From Nitrosopumilus sp. b1 (lineage in GTDB: Archaea > Thermoproteota > Nitrososphaeria > Nitrososphaerales > Nitrosopumilaceae): a DNA stretch of 64,000 nucleotides. Positions within the stretch are counted from its first letter, which is position 1; each line of letters starts with the position of its first letter. The position numbers and the translations under genes are program-made. Under the pieces are notes generated by a model. The model searched no databases. It had not been told where the DNA came from and saw only the letters and a list, made by a program, of their open reading frames with translations. This document shows, in pieces, positions 1 through 7,805 of this stretch. The stretch spans positions 18,057 through 82,056 of the forward strand of contig NZ_MU078715.1 of assembly GCF_014078545.1 (NCBI RefSeq), read 5' to 3'.

Positions 1-778
1 CAACTAGTTCACCGACTCTATCCCTTGTCTTTTGATCTACAACAGGAGATGGTGTTTGTTCAATTAGTTTTTGATTACGTCTTTGGATAGAGCATTCTCT
101 CTCAAAGAGATGTACTGCATTTCCATGCTTGTCTCTGCACATCTGATACTCAATGTGACGAGTTTTTTCAAGGAATTTTTCTACAATGATAGCAGATTTT
201 CCTACCGCTGCAATTGATTCTGAAGTTACTGTTTCAAATCCTTCTCGTAATTCTTTATCATTAGTTACTAGTCTAATTCCTCTACCACCTCCACCATAAA
301 CTGATTTTAAGAGTACAGGATATCCGATTTCATTTGCAATCTTTTCAGCTTCTACTGCATCATTTACAAGACCTGGACTACCTGGAACAGTTGGGACCTT
401 AGCTTTGAGCATTGCAGCTTTGCATTCCATTTTATCACCACAAAGATTCATAGAATCTGCTGATGGTCCAATGAAATTGATTTTATTATTCTCACACAAT
501 CTTGCAAAGTCATCATTTTCTGAAAGAAAGCCATAACCCGGGTGAACTGCATCTGCTCCAGATGATAGTATTACTTCCATTATCTTTTCTTGATTAAGAT
601 AACTCTCCTTTGGAGCTGCTTTACCTATATGATATGATTCTGTTGCTTTTTTAACGTGTAGAGAGTTGGTATCCTCATCAGAATAAACTGCCACAGTTTT
701 AATTCCAAGTGCTTTGCATGTTCGAATCACACGTAAGGCGATTTCTCCTCTGTTAGCGATTAGGACTTTTTCAATCAT
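1..778 (-). CDS. accC: Acetyl/propionyl-CoA carboxylase, biotin carboxylase subunit (3' end outside window)
   Basis: ATP-dependent carboxylation of biotin, the first half-reaction of the acyl-CoA carboxylase that fixes bicarbonate. In ammonia-oxidising archaea this enzyme serves the 3-hydroxypropionate/4-hydroxybutyrate cycle (family knowledge). About 259 N-terminal residues are visible. They start MIEKVLIANRGEIALRVIRT, the canonical biotin carboxylase N-domain, and the glycine-rich ATP-grasp loop GGGGRGIR lies near residues 162-169. The gene continues past the left edge, so the lid and C-domain are not seen. Its ATG lies 6 nt after the stop of the carboxyltransferase gene, so the two are one transcription unit. 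Assignment is very secure; acetyl versus propionyl preference cannot be read here. Confidence 0.95.
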   Translation of the reverse strand, partial: MIEKVLIANRGEIALRVIRTCKALGIKTVAVYSDEDTNSLHVKKATESYHIGKAAPKESYLNQEKIMEVILSSGADAVHPGYGFLSENDDFARLCENNKINFIGPSADSMNLCGDKMECKAAMLKAKVPTVPGSPGLVNDAVEAEKIANEIGYPVLLKSVYGGGGRGIRLVTNDKELREGFETVTSESIAAVGKSAIIVEKFLEKTRHIEYQMCRDKHGNAVHLFERECSIQRRNQKLIEQTPSPVVDQKTRDRVGELV

Positions 779-784
779 TTTCAC

Positions 785-2332
785 TCACAAGTTGATATTT
801 CCATGTTTTCTAGGAGGTTGTTTGTCACGCTTGTTTGCAAGCATTTCAAGTGCTTTTATTATCATAGGTCTTGTTTGAGAAGGGTCAATAACAGTATCTA
901 CGGAACCATTTGCTGCAGCAACATAAGGGTTATCAAATTTTTCTGCAAAGTCATCAGTAAGTTGCTTTTTTAATTCATCAGGATTCTTTGCTGCATCAAG
1001 ATCTTTTTTATTCATAATTCTAACAGCAGCTTCTGCACCAAGAACTGCAATCCTAGCTGTTGGCCATGCATAGTTTACATCTGTACGAAGATTTTTGCTT
1101 GCCATTGCAATGTATGCACCACCATATGCTTTTCCAATAACTAAAGTAATCTTTGGAACTGTTGCCTCACAATATGAAAATAGCAATTTACTTCCATGAC
1201 GAATAATTCCATTATGCTCTTGATTAGAACCTGGCATGTATCCTGGTGTATCAACCAAAGTAATTATCGGGATGTTAAACGCATCACAAAATCTTATGAA
1301 TCGTGCAGCTTTATTTGATGAATCAATATCCAATGCTCCTGCTAGATTGAGTGGTTGATTTGCAACAATGCCAACTGTTCTTCCATTCATTCTTGCATAA
1401 CCAACAATAATGTTTGGTGCAAATAATTCGTGAATTTCAAAAAATTCTCTGTTATCAACAATTGAAAAGATAATTTCTTTCATGTCGTATGGTTGTAGTT
1501 GATTTTCAGGAACTAGATTGATTAAATTATGATCAGTTCTGTTAGGATCATCATCAGTTTTTACAATTGGTGGTTCTTGTGTATAATTTTGTGGGATGTA
1601 AGATAGTAATTTTTTGATGTAATCCATACACTCGTATTCATGTTTAGCCACAAAGTGTGCAACACCACTTTTTGATCCATGAGTCATTGCCCCACCTAAC
1701 TCTTCATATGATATCTCTTCACCGAGTACAGTCTTTACAACATCTGGACCTGTAACGTACATGTTACCAATTTTTTCAACCATGATAACAAAATCAGTCA
1801 TTGCAGGAGAGTATACTGCACCTCCAGCAGAAGGACCAACACTAGCAGTAATTTGTGGAACTACTCCTGATGCAAGTTCATTATGATAAAAGATGTCTGC
1901 AAAACCATCAAGACTAAGAATTCCTTCTTGGATTCTAGCTCCTCCAGAATCTGCTATACCAACAATTGGACATCCTGTTCGAATTGCATGATCCATAAGT
2001 TTTGTAATTTTTTTAGCACCCATTTGGCTTAGTGTACCGCCAAGTACTGTAAAGTCATATGCAAAAACAAAAACTTGTCTTCCATTTACTGTCCCATATC
2101 CACCAACAACGCCATCTCCAAAAAACTTCTTCTTTTGCATATCAAATTCATGGTAATGATGAGTTGTCAGTGCATCAACTTCGGTAAAGCTTCCTTCATC
2201 TAGTAAGAGATCTATTCTTTCTCTAGCTGTTAACTTTCCTTTTTCATGCTGTGCTGAAATTCTGTCTTGTCCACCACTTTGGGCAGCCTGCTTATTTTTT
2301 TTCAAAAATTTATCTATTTTTTCAGAATGCAT
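785..2332 (-). CDS. pccB: Acyl-CoA carboxylase, carboxyltransferase subunit
   Basis: Transfers carboxyl from carboxybiotin to acetyl- or propionyl-CoA, giving malonyl- or methylmalonyl-CoA. The 515 residues match the usual length of PccB-type carboxyltransferases. Family landmarks are visible: GGARIQEGI in the N-terminal half, the oxyanion-hole stretch GPSAGGAVYSPA, then EHNGIIRHGSKLL and GKAYGGAYIA in the C-terminal half. It precedes the biotin carboxylase gene by 6 nt, so both subunits are probably translated from one mRNA. The biotin carrier protein is not in the window and probably lies beyond the left edge. In this lineage a single promiscuous carboxylase is thought to handle both substrates of the carbon-fixation cycle; that is family knowledge, not read from the sequence. 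Confidence 0.95.
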   Translation of the reverse strand: MHSEKIDKFLKKNKQAAQSGGQDRISAQHEKGKLTARERIDLLLDEGSFTEVDALTTHHYHEFDMQKKKFFGDGVVGGYGTVNGRQVFVFAYDFTVLGGTLSQMGAKKITKLMDHAIRTGCPIVGIADSGGARIQEGILSLDGFADIFYHNELASGVVPQITASVGPSAGGAVYSPAMTDFVIMVEKIGNMYVTGPDVVKTVLGEEISYEELGGAMTHGSKSGVAHFVAKHEYECMDYIKKLLSYIPQNYTQEPPIVKTDDDPNRTDHNLINLVPENQLQPYDMKEIIFSIVDNREFFEIHELFAPNIIVGYARMNGRTVGIVANQPLNLAGALDIDSSNKAARFIRFCDAFNIPIITLVDTPGYMPGSNQEHNGIIRHGSKLLFSYCEATVPKITLVIGKAYGGAYIAMASKNLRTDVNYAWPTARIAVLGAEAAVRIMNKKDLDAAKNPDELKKQLTDDFAEKFDNPYVAAANGSVDTVIDPSQTRPMIIKALEMLANKRDKQPPRKHGNINL

Positions 2333-2378
2333 AGCCGGCGATCTGTGAAAACTTTTTACCTATATTATTTTGTCGGAT

Positions 2379-2795
2379 CTACTCTCTTAATTTGTCTCGT
2401 CCGCCTTTTGCAGTTCTAAAGACATTCATTCCAATATGGAAATTCTCATAAAGATGGTCTAATTTTTTGAGATCAAATTCTGCCTTTGTAATTTGTTGTT
2501 GAGTTGCATCAGGATTGTTTTTTAAAGCAGATAACCGTCTTTGTGCTTCTTCACGAATCTCTTTGATTCCATTTTCATAGTTTGATGTTCCACCGTATTC
2601 TGGACTTAGAATGTATTCAGGCTTGTAGGGAGGAATCTGATCTGATGGTGTCTCGACCTTTTTTGCTATTTCTGCAATCTCCTCAGGTGTGTATTCTTTT
2701 GGTTTTGGTGGCTCTTCTTTTGCTTCTACTGCGGTATCAGAAGATTTTGTATCATTTTTCTCTTCAGTAGTGGTTTTTTCCTTTTCGTCAGCCAA
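2379..2795 (-). CDS. Conserved hypothetical acidic protein
   Basis: Not recognised. The 138 residues begin with about 45 low-complexity, Lys/Glu/Thr-rich residues, likely disordered. A compact charged segment follows (roughly residues 55-138) containing YKPEYILSPEYGGTSNYENG and helical heptad-like stretches rich in Lys, Glu and Leu. There is no signal peptide or membrane segment, so it is probably cytosolic. It sits 46 nt upstream of the carboxyltransferase gene on the same strand and could share its transcript, but the gap also leaves room for a separate promoter. Codon use looks like its neighbours. A role in carboxylase function is possible from position only. Confidence 0.7.
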   Translation of the reverse strand: MADEKEKTTTEEKNDTKSSDTAVEAKEEPPKPKEYTPEEIAEIAKKVETPSDQIPPYKPEYILSPEYGGTSNYENGIKEIREEAQRRLSALKNNPDATQQQITKAEFDLKKLDHLYENFHIGMNVFRTAKGGRDKLRE

Positions 2796-3000
2796 TATGC
2801 TGTTACCTAGGGGGGGTTAAATTTTAAGTTTTGATTAAGACCAGATCAAGATAAAGAATATCAAAATACTTTGAACTTAGCTACTAGAAATTCAATTTTC
2901 GAAGATTTGTAATATAAAAACACCCGTTAGTAAGGTACCAAGTGCCAATTCTTTTTGGAAAAATGCTAGTGGTAATATGAAAAAACGGTTTTTGGCTTCA

Positions 3001-3008
3001 TATACTAT
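3001..3008 (+). promoter_or_regulatory. TATA box of the DUF1722 gene
   Basis: TATACTAT lies 25 nt before the ATG at 3026, the spacing expected between an archaeal TATA box and the transcription start. The mRNA would therefore be leaderless or nearly so. This supports the ATG at 3026 as the true start. Confidence 0.5.
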
Positions 3009-3025
3009 TTTCTTGCTCTTTTCCT

Positions 3026-3514
3026 ATGTTGAAAGAGATTCCACCCCTAAAAGTAGATAGTCTATCACTCGCTGACATTCATCAATTTGTCTATGAAAGA
3101 TTTTTTGAAGCAAAAAACCACAATGACTTGAATGAGTTAATACGATTCCATACCAACAACAAGTATTTGTTTATGGCACATAGTCCAAACCATCTAAAGA
3201 AACTTGGCAATTTAGTTGCAAACAAAAACAAGGACAATCCTAAAGAGATTTTTGAAAAATACTATCTCATAATGAGAAGACTTTTACAAAAAAACCCTAC
3301 AAGCAGATCACATCTTAATACAGTTTATCATATAGTTAGTCATTTTTCAAAAGATCTTACCAAAGAACAAAAAAATGAATTTTTAAAAATCATAGAAAAT
3401 TTGAAAGTTGATGAAAAAGAATTAAGAGATATTCTCTTAACATTAAAAAATTGGACTATGAAATTTGATAAAAGATACTTGATTAGGCAGACATATTTTT
3501 TGTTATTTACTTAA
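3026..3514 (+). CDS. DUF1722 (YbgA-like) domain protein
   Basis: Single-domain member of the DUF1722/YbgA family, recognised by the order HxxNKYLFMAHSPNHLKKLG (near residues 42-62), then RRLLQKNPTSRSHLNTVYHI, then the C-terminal RYLIRQTYF. The biochemical role is unknown. In bacteria the domain is often fused to DUF523, a family that includes thiouracil desulfidase (TudS); here it stands alone at 162 residues. It precedes another unknown gene by 2 nt, so the two form a pair. The family call is secure; no function should be assigned beyond that. Confidence 0.8.
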   Translation: MLKEIPPLKVDSLSLADIHQFVYERFFEAKNHNDLNELIRFHTNNKYLFMAHSPNHLKKLGNLVANKNKDNPKEIFEKYYLIMRRLLQKNPTSRSHLNTVYHIVSHFSKDLTKEQKNEFLKIIENLKVDEKELRDILLTLKNWTMKFDKRYLIRQTYFLLFT

Positions 3515-3516
3515 TA

Positions 3517-3912
3517 TTGGCACTAGAAGGAAATTACATTCATGCTTTTATTCAAATGAATGTACCAATAATTATGCAACAAACAGAAAGTAAACCAATT
3601 ACAATTAAAATAAAAAAATTAGATATCAATCAAAGTTATTTTTTTGGAGCTGCAACTATAAACGAAAAAGAATACAAAATTAATGTGCAAGGGCATTGGA
3701 AGGAGAAATTAATTAAATTACCTGTTTCATATCCAAAACAAGAACGTGTACTGATCAGACTCTCCGGTGAGAGTGGTGCATTTATTGAAGATATTGTTGC
3801 CCATAGAGGCAATTCAGAGTGGATAGAGATTGATTCTGATGAAATCCTTCACTATATTGCAGATCATCAAGATGAGCTTGATACAATTGAAGTATACTTG
3901 AATGAATCATAA
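3517..3912 (+). CDS. Hypothetical protein, partner of DUF1722 gene
   Basis: Not recognised. The 131 residues use a TTG start 2 nt after the stop of the DUF1722 gene; an internal ATG at residue 14 (MNVPII) is an alternative. The composition suggests a soluble, mostly beta fold: alternating segments such as KPITIKIKKLDI and RVLIRLSGESGAFIEDIV, ending in a short acidic helix. No cysteines, metal-binding motif or membrane segment is evident. It ends convergent to a small membrane protein gene and overlaps it by 6 bp. The only clue to its role is the tight coupling to the DUF1722 gene. Confidence 0.65.
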   Translation: MALEGNYIHAFIQMNVPIIMQQTESKPITIKIKKLDINQSYFFGAATINEKEYKINVQGHWKEKLIKLPVSYPKQERVLIRLSGESGAFIEDIVAHRGNSEWIEIDSDEILHYIADHQDELDTIEVYLNES

Positions 3913-4131
3913 TTTTGTAATGTAATCTGCTTTCTTGTGTGCAAGAATGATCATGAAGGCTCCAAATGCAATTACACCAATAGAAATCTTTTCAGCAGTT
4001 ATTTCATTGGAAGTGTAAAAGTCAGATACAAAATCAGGCCCCCAAACAATTAGATTCTGAATAGGAACTATGATTGCTGTGATAATGAAAAGAACGCCAA
4101 ATGCACTAAAGACATTTTTTACAAATTTCAT
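3907..4131 (-). CDS. Small membrane protein, two TM segments
   Basis: Not recognised. The 74-residue protein has two hydrophobic segments (about residues 8-30 and 48-65) separated by an acidic loop containing WGPDFVSDFYTSNE, and ends with a Lys-rich tail. Its start overlaps the stop of the cobalamin-binding protein gene by 4 bp, a typical translational-coupling arrangement. It is therefore probably the last gene of a zinc ribbon, cobalamin protein, membrane protein cluster. A signalling or anchoring role for the cobalamin protein is conceivable but is only inference. Confidence 0.65.
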   Translation of the reverse strand: MKFVKNVFSAFGVLFIITAIIVPIQNLIVWGPDFVSDFYTSNEITAEKISIGVIAFGAFMIILAHKKADYITKL

Positions 4132-4973
4132 TTCATTGCTTGCTTGATTATACGTGGAATCTTTTCAAGGAGTTGATTTTGGATTATCTCACCATCAAAT
4201 TTGTAGTCTTTTCCCTCAACTGCTTGCCCACCAACTAATACCGGGACATTATATTCTGAGTTAATTTTACTGACCAAGCGTTGCCCAGACTTGATGTTAT
4301 CCTCAAGTGTTATTGAAACAAATATTGCGTGTGGTTTTTTGTCATCGATAAAACTTAGAACAGATTCTGTTGGAGCAGATGGAGAGATGTTATAAACAGT
4401 ATATCCCTTGCTTTGTAAAAATGATTGAATTACATTACATCCAAGATTATGTTCTTCCCCTGATGGTGTACAGACAAGAATTTTGTTTTTTTTCTTTAAT
4501 ATAGAATTTCTTTCGGTAATAATGCTCACTAACTCTTTTGCAATATTGCTTGATACATGTTCTGTTGCAACGCTTAATTCATTTGATTCCCATAAATCTC
4601 CAATCTTATACATTATTGGTTTAAGAACGGAATCATAAAAGACGTTGAGAGTGTTTGTTTTCTCAAATGATTCAAAGATATCGAGGCATCTGTCAAGATC
4701 ACCTTTAGTTAGTCCGTTGAATAATTCTTTTTTGACTTTATCAATAAGCTTTTGATTTTTTTCTATGTTTTCTCCCGAATGTGTTGTAAGAAAAGAAAGA
4801 ATTTTTGGATCTTTACGGTAATCTTCAGGAACATCATTTAATTTTACAAGGGATGCCTTGCCAAGATACTTGATAATCTCTTGTCGTGAAGTATTCTTTT
4901 TTGAATCCCATTTGCTTTTTACAAGATAGAGATACTTGTCTCCCTTTACTGTTTTAGCTCTAACATACACCAT
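4128..4973 (-). CDS. CarH-like cobalamin-binding protein with a non-MerR N-terminus
   Basis: The C-terminal two-thirds match the B12-binding module of light sensors such as CarH and of methionine synthase. A helical cap domain (about residues 75-150) carries the W-x9-EH motif (W128 to E138-H139, in GDLWESNELSVATEHVSS). The Rossmann domain (about 163-280) carries E-x-H-x-x-G (E173, H175, G178), where the His is the lower cobalt ligand. In CarH the W-x9-EH motif contacts the adenosyl group and confers light sensitivity (family knowledge). The N-terminus (1-50, YVRAKTVKGDKYLYLVKS) is not a MerR helix-turn-helix, so the output is unknown. A zinc-ribbon gene lies 1 nt upstream and a membrane protein gene overlaps downstream. 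Cofactor and light response are inferred, not shown. Confidence 0.8.
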   Translation of the reverse strand: MVYVRAKTVKGDKYLYLVKSKWDSKKNTSRQEIIKYLGKASLVKLNDVPEDYRKDPKILSFLTTHSGENIEKNQKLIDKVKKELFNGLTKGDLDRCLDIFESFEKTNTLNVFYDSVLKPIMYKIGDLWESNELSVATEHVSSNIAKELVSIITERNSILKKKNKILVCTPSGEEHNLGCNVIQSFLQSKGYTVYNISPSAPTESVLSFIDDKKPHAIFVSITLEDNIKSGQRLVSKINSEYNVPVLVGGQAVEGKDYKFDGEIIQNQLLEKIPRIIKQAMK

Positions 4974-4974
4974 G

Positions 4975-5160
4975 CTAATCCCTCTTCCTTCCTCGTGGTT
5001 TTGTACGCAGGACTGCCTTACAGCAAGGACATCTCACATCAGGAATCGAGAAAAAGAAGCCGCAGAATGTGCATCGTTTATGGCCCTTTTCATAACGCAT
5101 TCCATTTGGAAGTGATTCTGCTTGAAGTATTTGGCATACTCCCTTACATGAGCGTCCCAT
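4975..5160 (-). CDS. Small Cys-rich zinc-ribbon protein (paralog 1)
   Basis: A 61-residue protein with three cysteine groups: CKGVC near the N-terminus, CTFC in the middle and CPCC near the C-terminus, followed by the basic tail LRTKPRGRKRD. The pattern C-x3-C, GxKRC-x2-C, CPCC, LR-x-[KR]-PR is shared with two other proteins in this window (12541-12747 and 53589-53792), so this is a local paralog family. The cysteine spacing suggests one or two zinc sites and the tail suggests nucleic-acid contact; both are inference. It stops 1 nt before the ATG of the CarH-like gene, so the two are almost certainly co-translated. Confidence 0.75.
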   Translation of the reverse strand: MGRSCKGVCQILQAESLPNGMRYEKGHKRCTFCGFFFSIPDVRCPCCKAVLRTKPRGRKRD

Positions 5161-5245
5161 CTATTGCTCACTCCCGATTTGTGGGTTTGATTTTTTATTT
5201 TTTAATTTCATCATAATCGTAATTCTCACCATAAAAAATTTGGAA

Positions 5246-6142
5246 TCATCCCAAATCTATTGGGATGCTCATACTTCCCCAAGGCTCATTGATTCTAAAA
5301 GAATAACTCTTTGATGAATCATATTCAAAAGTTGTTCCTCCATAACCAATGTTTGGTCCAAAGAGCATTGTGAACTCTTTTGCTTCACCTGGTTTCAAAA
5401 CAATTTGACCGTTGGTAAAGTCCATTCCAGAGTACTTGTATGCTTTTGAGCCATCTGTAACATCATAGCTACATATTGCGGGGCCTGTACATGAGAGTGC
5501 TACGTTATCACTTGATCCTGTATTTTCTGCTAACATTTTAACAGTTAAGAGTGCTTGACCAGATGAGCTTATTTCAAACTCTACACCAGGATTATAGAAT
5601 GTGACAGGTCCAACATTATATGGAGTTGAATTTTCTTTGTATTCAATCAAAGTTAATTGTGCTTTAACTTCTTTCTCACAGTCTAATCTCTTGTATGCCT
5701 TTTTAATTTCCTGACATGCCTCTAGCTCTGCTTGCAATGCAGCGACTTTAGAATTATCAGAAGATTTTGTCGAAGCGCTCTTTACTGTTTCTTCAGTCAT
5801 TGAATCGGTTTGTACAGAGATAATTCCAATCTTCATTAAATGTTGTAATCCATTTACAAATTCATCATCACTAACCAAACCTTCTGACCACCATGCTGCG
5901 CTGGTTTTTACCCAGTCAGGTACGACATCGGATTTTTCACCAGATACACTTGCCGTAGGGACAACTAGAATTCCTTCCTTTATCAAGAATTGAATTCCTT
6001 GTACAAAATCAGAGTCTTCGATTTGTCCATCTGCCCACCAACCTGCATTTGTCTTAATCCATGCTGGTACTTCTGCGCTTGCACTTTGTGCAAGTGGGAG
6101 TAATATCAAAACAGTAGCAATTACAGCGATTTTTGTTTTCAT
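5246..6142 (-). CDS. Secreted protein with two Trp-rich VP-W repeats
   Basis: A signal peptide (MKTKIAVIATVLILLPLAQS, cleaved after ASA) is followed by two copies of a ~37-residue repeat with the pattern VPxWhKTxAxWWxxGxhxDxxFVxGhQxLhKxGIh, at about residues 26-63 and 75-112. A Lys/Glu-rich linker and a C-terminal beta domain (roughly 175-298) with one internal Cys pair come next. The repeat recurs in many exported proteins of ammonia-oxidising archaea; its function is not known. I chose the ATG at 6142 over an upstream in-frame GTG (6148), because the GTG lies inside a 12-bp inverted repeat next to the promoter. It is probably cell-surface or extracellular. Confidence 0.8.
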   Translation of the reverse strand: MKTKIAVIATVLILLPLAQSASAEVPAWIKTNAGWWADGQIEDSDFVQGIQFLIKEGILVVPTASVSGEKSDVVPDWVKTSAAWWSEGLVSDDEFVNGLQHLMKIGIISVQTDSMTEETVKSASTKSSDNSKVAALQAELEACQEIKKAYKRLDCEKEVKAQLTLIEYKENSTPYNVGPVTFYNPGVEFEISSSGQALLTVKMLAENTGSSDNVALSCTGPAICSYDVTDGSKAYKYSGMDFTNGQIVLKPGEAKEFTMLFGPNIGYGGTTFEYDSSKSYSFRINEPWGSMSIPIDLG

Positions 6143-6181
6143 TAGCACTAGTTTACGCTTATACTATATAACTAGTGCTAA
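6142..6181 (-). promoter_or_regulatory. Promoter bracketed by a perfect 12-bp inverted repeat
   Basis: TTAGCACTAGTT (6142-6153) and AACTAGTGCTAA (6170-6181) are exact reverse complements separated by 16 bp. The spacer, read on the minus strand, contains the AT-rich TATATAGTATAA that would be the TATA region of the secreted-protein gene. A third TTAGCACTAG copy lies at 6364-6373 and partial CTAGTG/CACTAG copies lie at 6191-6200 and 6208-6215. This looks like an operator for a dimeric repressor that blocks TBP access. The regulator is unknown. Confidence 0.55.
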
Positions 6182-6219
6182 ATAGATAACCTAGTGGTAA
6201 AAAAACGGTCACTAGAAAA

Positions 6220-6313
6220 GCGAGGAATGATAATGACTCGGTGTGACAGGTTAATGCTCGAGGGGGATTCTTGCATTCTAGGAACCAATTTGTCACGCAT
6301 ACTCGTTCCTCGC
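6220..6313. ncRNA. Candidate structured RNA: 94-nt nested hairpin
   Basis: Nested complementary arms cover this intergenic stretch: 6220-6227 with 6306-6313 (8 bp, GCGAGGAA/TTCCTCGC), 6241-6248 with 6291-6298 (8 bp, one G-U if transcribed from the plus strand), 6249-6252 with 6283-6286 (4 bp) and 6253-6257 with 6273-6277 (5 bp). The element could be transcribed from either strand. It does not match SRP RNA, RNase P RNA, 5S or tRNA features that I know. It could be a new small RNA, a 5' leader element of the oxidoreductase gene at 6423, or a DNA-level structure. Local GC content is higher than in its surroundings. Confidence 0.45.
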
Positions 6314-6422
6314 AATTATCAATAGTTCGATTTACTATTTTAAGAAAACATGCTATGTACGGATTTAGCACTAGAAGAAAATTCATTTCCAGATTAAATA
6401 CAATAATTTAAAAAAAAATTTA

Positions 6423-7790
6423 ATGAAAGATGAAGTAATTATTATTGGTGCAGGTGTAAGTGGATTATCATCTGCTGCATTATTGGTAAAAGATAAAATT
6501 CCAGTTAGAATATTTGAAAAATCCCCTAAGGTTGGGGGCAGAACAACATCAACTAGTTACAAGGGACATATTTTGGATAATGGGTTTCATATTATGCCAT
6601 TTTACAAAACGTCGGCAGTTTACAAAGTATTAGAGGAGATCGGAATAGTTTCTGATTTAAAATTATCAATTGTAGATGATATTACTTTTTTCCAAGAAAA
6701 AAAATTTCATAAATATCCAAAAGGTATTTTGGATTTTTTTCGATTATCAATTGTTCCAATGAAGAGTAGGCTAAGGCTGTTGAGAATACTTTTGCCAATG
6801 GCATTCTCTTCGATGGAAAAAGCTGAAGAGTTGGATTCAAAATCATTAACTAAAATTACAAAGACCATGGATAAAAAAACAAGGTCCTTTTTTGATGCAG
6901 TGTGTATGCTAGCTTTTGCAGATACGCCTGATCATGTATCATTGGGAGAGTTTGTACGAACGATTATCAGGGCAAATCCGTTTAAGGGTGGAACAAGTGA
7001 GTTTGGTTATCCATCAGAAGGTGGATATGACAAAATTTCAAAGATGTTAGAAGAGTATGTTAAAAATAATGGTGGAGTAGTTAGTCTATCTACCCCAATA
7101 AAAAAAATTGTAATACAAAATAATCATGTAACGGGAGTCGTGCTAGAAAGTGGGGAGTTTTTCCCATCAAACTGTGTGATAGTCTCTAATCCAGCATACA
7201 TTGCAGTAAAGAAATTCTTTGATGATGAAGTTTTTGATAAAAAATTCCTATCCAAAGTTGAAAAATTAAACAAGACAACATCAGTAATTGAGGTACATTT
7301 TTGTCTCTCAAAAAAGATTGATTTTAGACAGATTGTTTTTCCTGTTGGAAGTAACTATACTGCAAAGGGTGTTTTTTTTATCACAAACATTGCACCATCT
7401 GTATCTCCTAAAGGGGAGCATCTACTCATGGCAGGCACACCTGTTCCATCTGAATATACTGACAATCCACAAAAGATTAGAGAAGTGGTAGACAAAATGA
7501 AGGTAGATATTTCTCAGATTTATCCTGATTTTAAGGAAAACCTGCTTTGGGAGAGACCAATGGCATGGAAATTAGTTGAAGCAGTTGTAAAAGAACCAGG
7601 ATTAGTCTGGAAACAAAAGATGCCGCATCACATAGAGGGAATCAAGGGATTATTCTTTGTAGGAGATTCAACCATTAGCTATGGAATAGGTACTGACTCT
7701 GCAGCGCATAGTTCTATGTTATGTCATCCAAAGATAATCAATCATTTGAAAGAAAAATCAGAGCAAGAGATTCAGATTAAACAAAATTAA
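6423..7790 (+). CDS. FAD-dependent oxidoreductase, CrtI/amine-oxidase type
   Basis: A 455-residue flavoprotein of the phytoene desaturase/amine oxidase superfamily. The dinucleotide-binding motif GAGVSGL is at residues 8-14, followed by the acidic end of beta-2 (IFEKSPKVGGRT) and the usual GGR stretch. A second FAD contact, FFVGDSTISYGIGTDSA, is near the C-terminus. Length and both motifs fit CrtI-like carotenoid desaturases/isomerases, but no other carotenoid gene is in the window. An amine or quinone-type oxidase is equally possible. It is monocistronic and preceded by a 280-bp intergenic region holding the hairpin element. The C-terminal tail is Lys/Gln-rich. Confidence 0.75.
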   Translation: MKDEVIIIGAGVSGLSSAALLVKDKIPVRIFEKSPKVGGRTTSTSYKGHILDNGFHIMPFYKTSAVYKVLEEIGIVSDLKLSIVDDITFFQEKKFHKYPKGILDFFRLSIVPMKSRLRLLRILLPMAFSSMEKAEELDSKSLTKITKTMDKKTRSFFDAVCMLAFADTPDHVSLGEFVRTIIRANPFKGGTSEFGYPSEGGYDKISKMLEEYVKNNGGVVSLSTPIKKIVIQNNHVTGVVLESGEFFPSNCVIVSNPAYIAVKKFFDDEVFDKKFLSKVEKLNKTTSVIEVHFCLSKKIDFRQIVFPVGSNYTAKGVFFITNIAPSVSPKGEHLLMAGTPVPSEYTDNPQKIREVVDKMKVDISQIYPDFKENLLWERPMAWKLVEAVVKEPGLVWKQKMPHHIEGIKGLFFVGDSTISYGIGTDSAAHSSMLCHPKIINHLKEKSEQEIQIKQN

Positions 7791-7805
7791 GTTTAAAAAA
7801 TTTTC

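Noticed and set aside
6159..6386. 75-codon open frame on the minus strand
   Set aside because: Lies over the hairpin element and the palindromic sites, has no TATA box or protein-like domain, and its composition looks like translated structured RNA.
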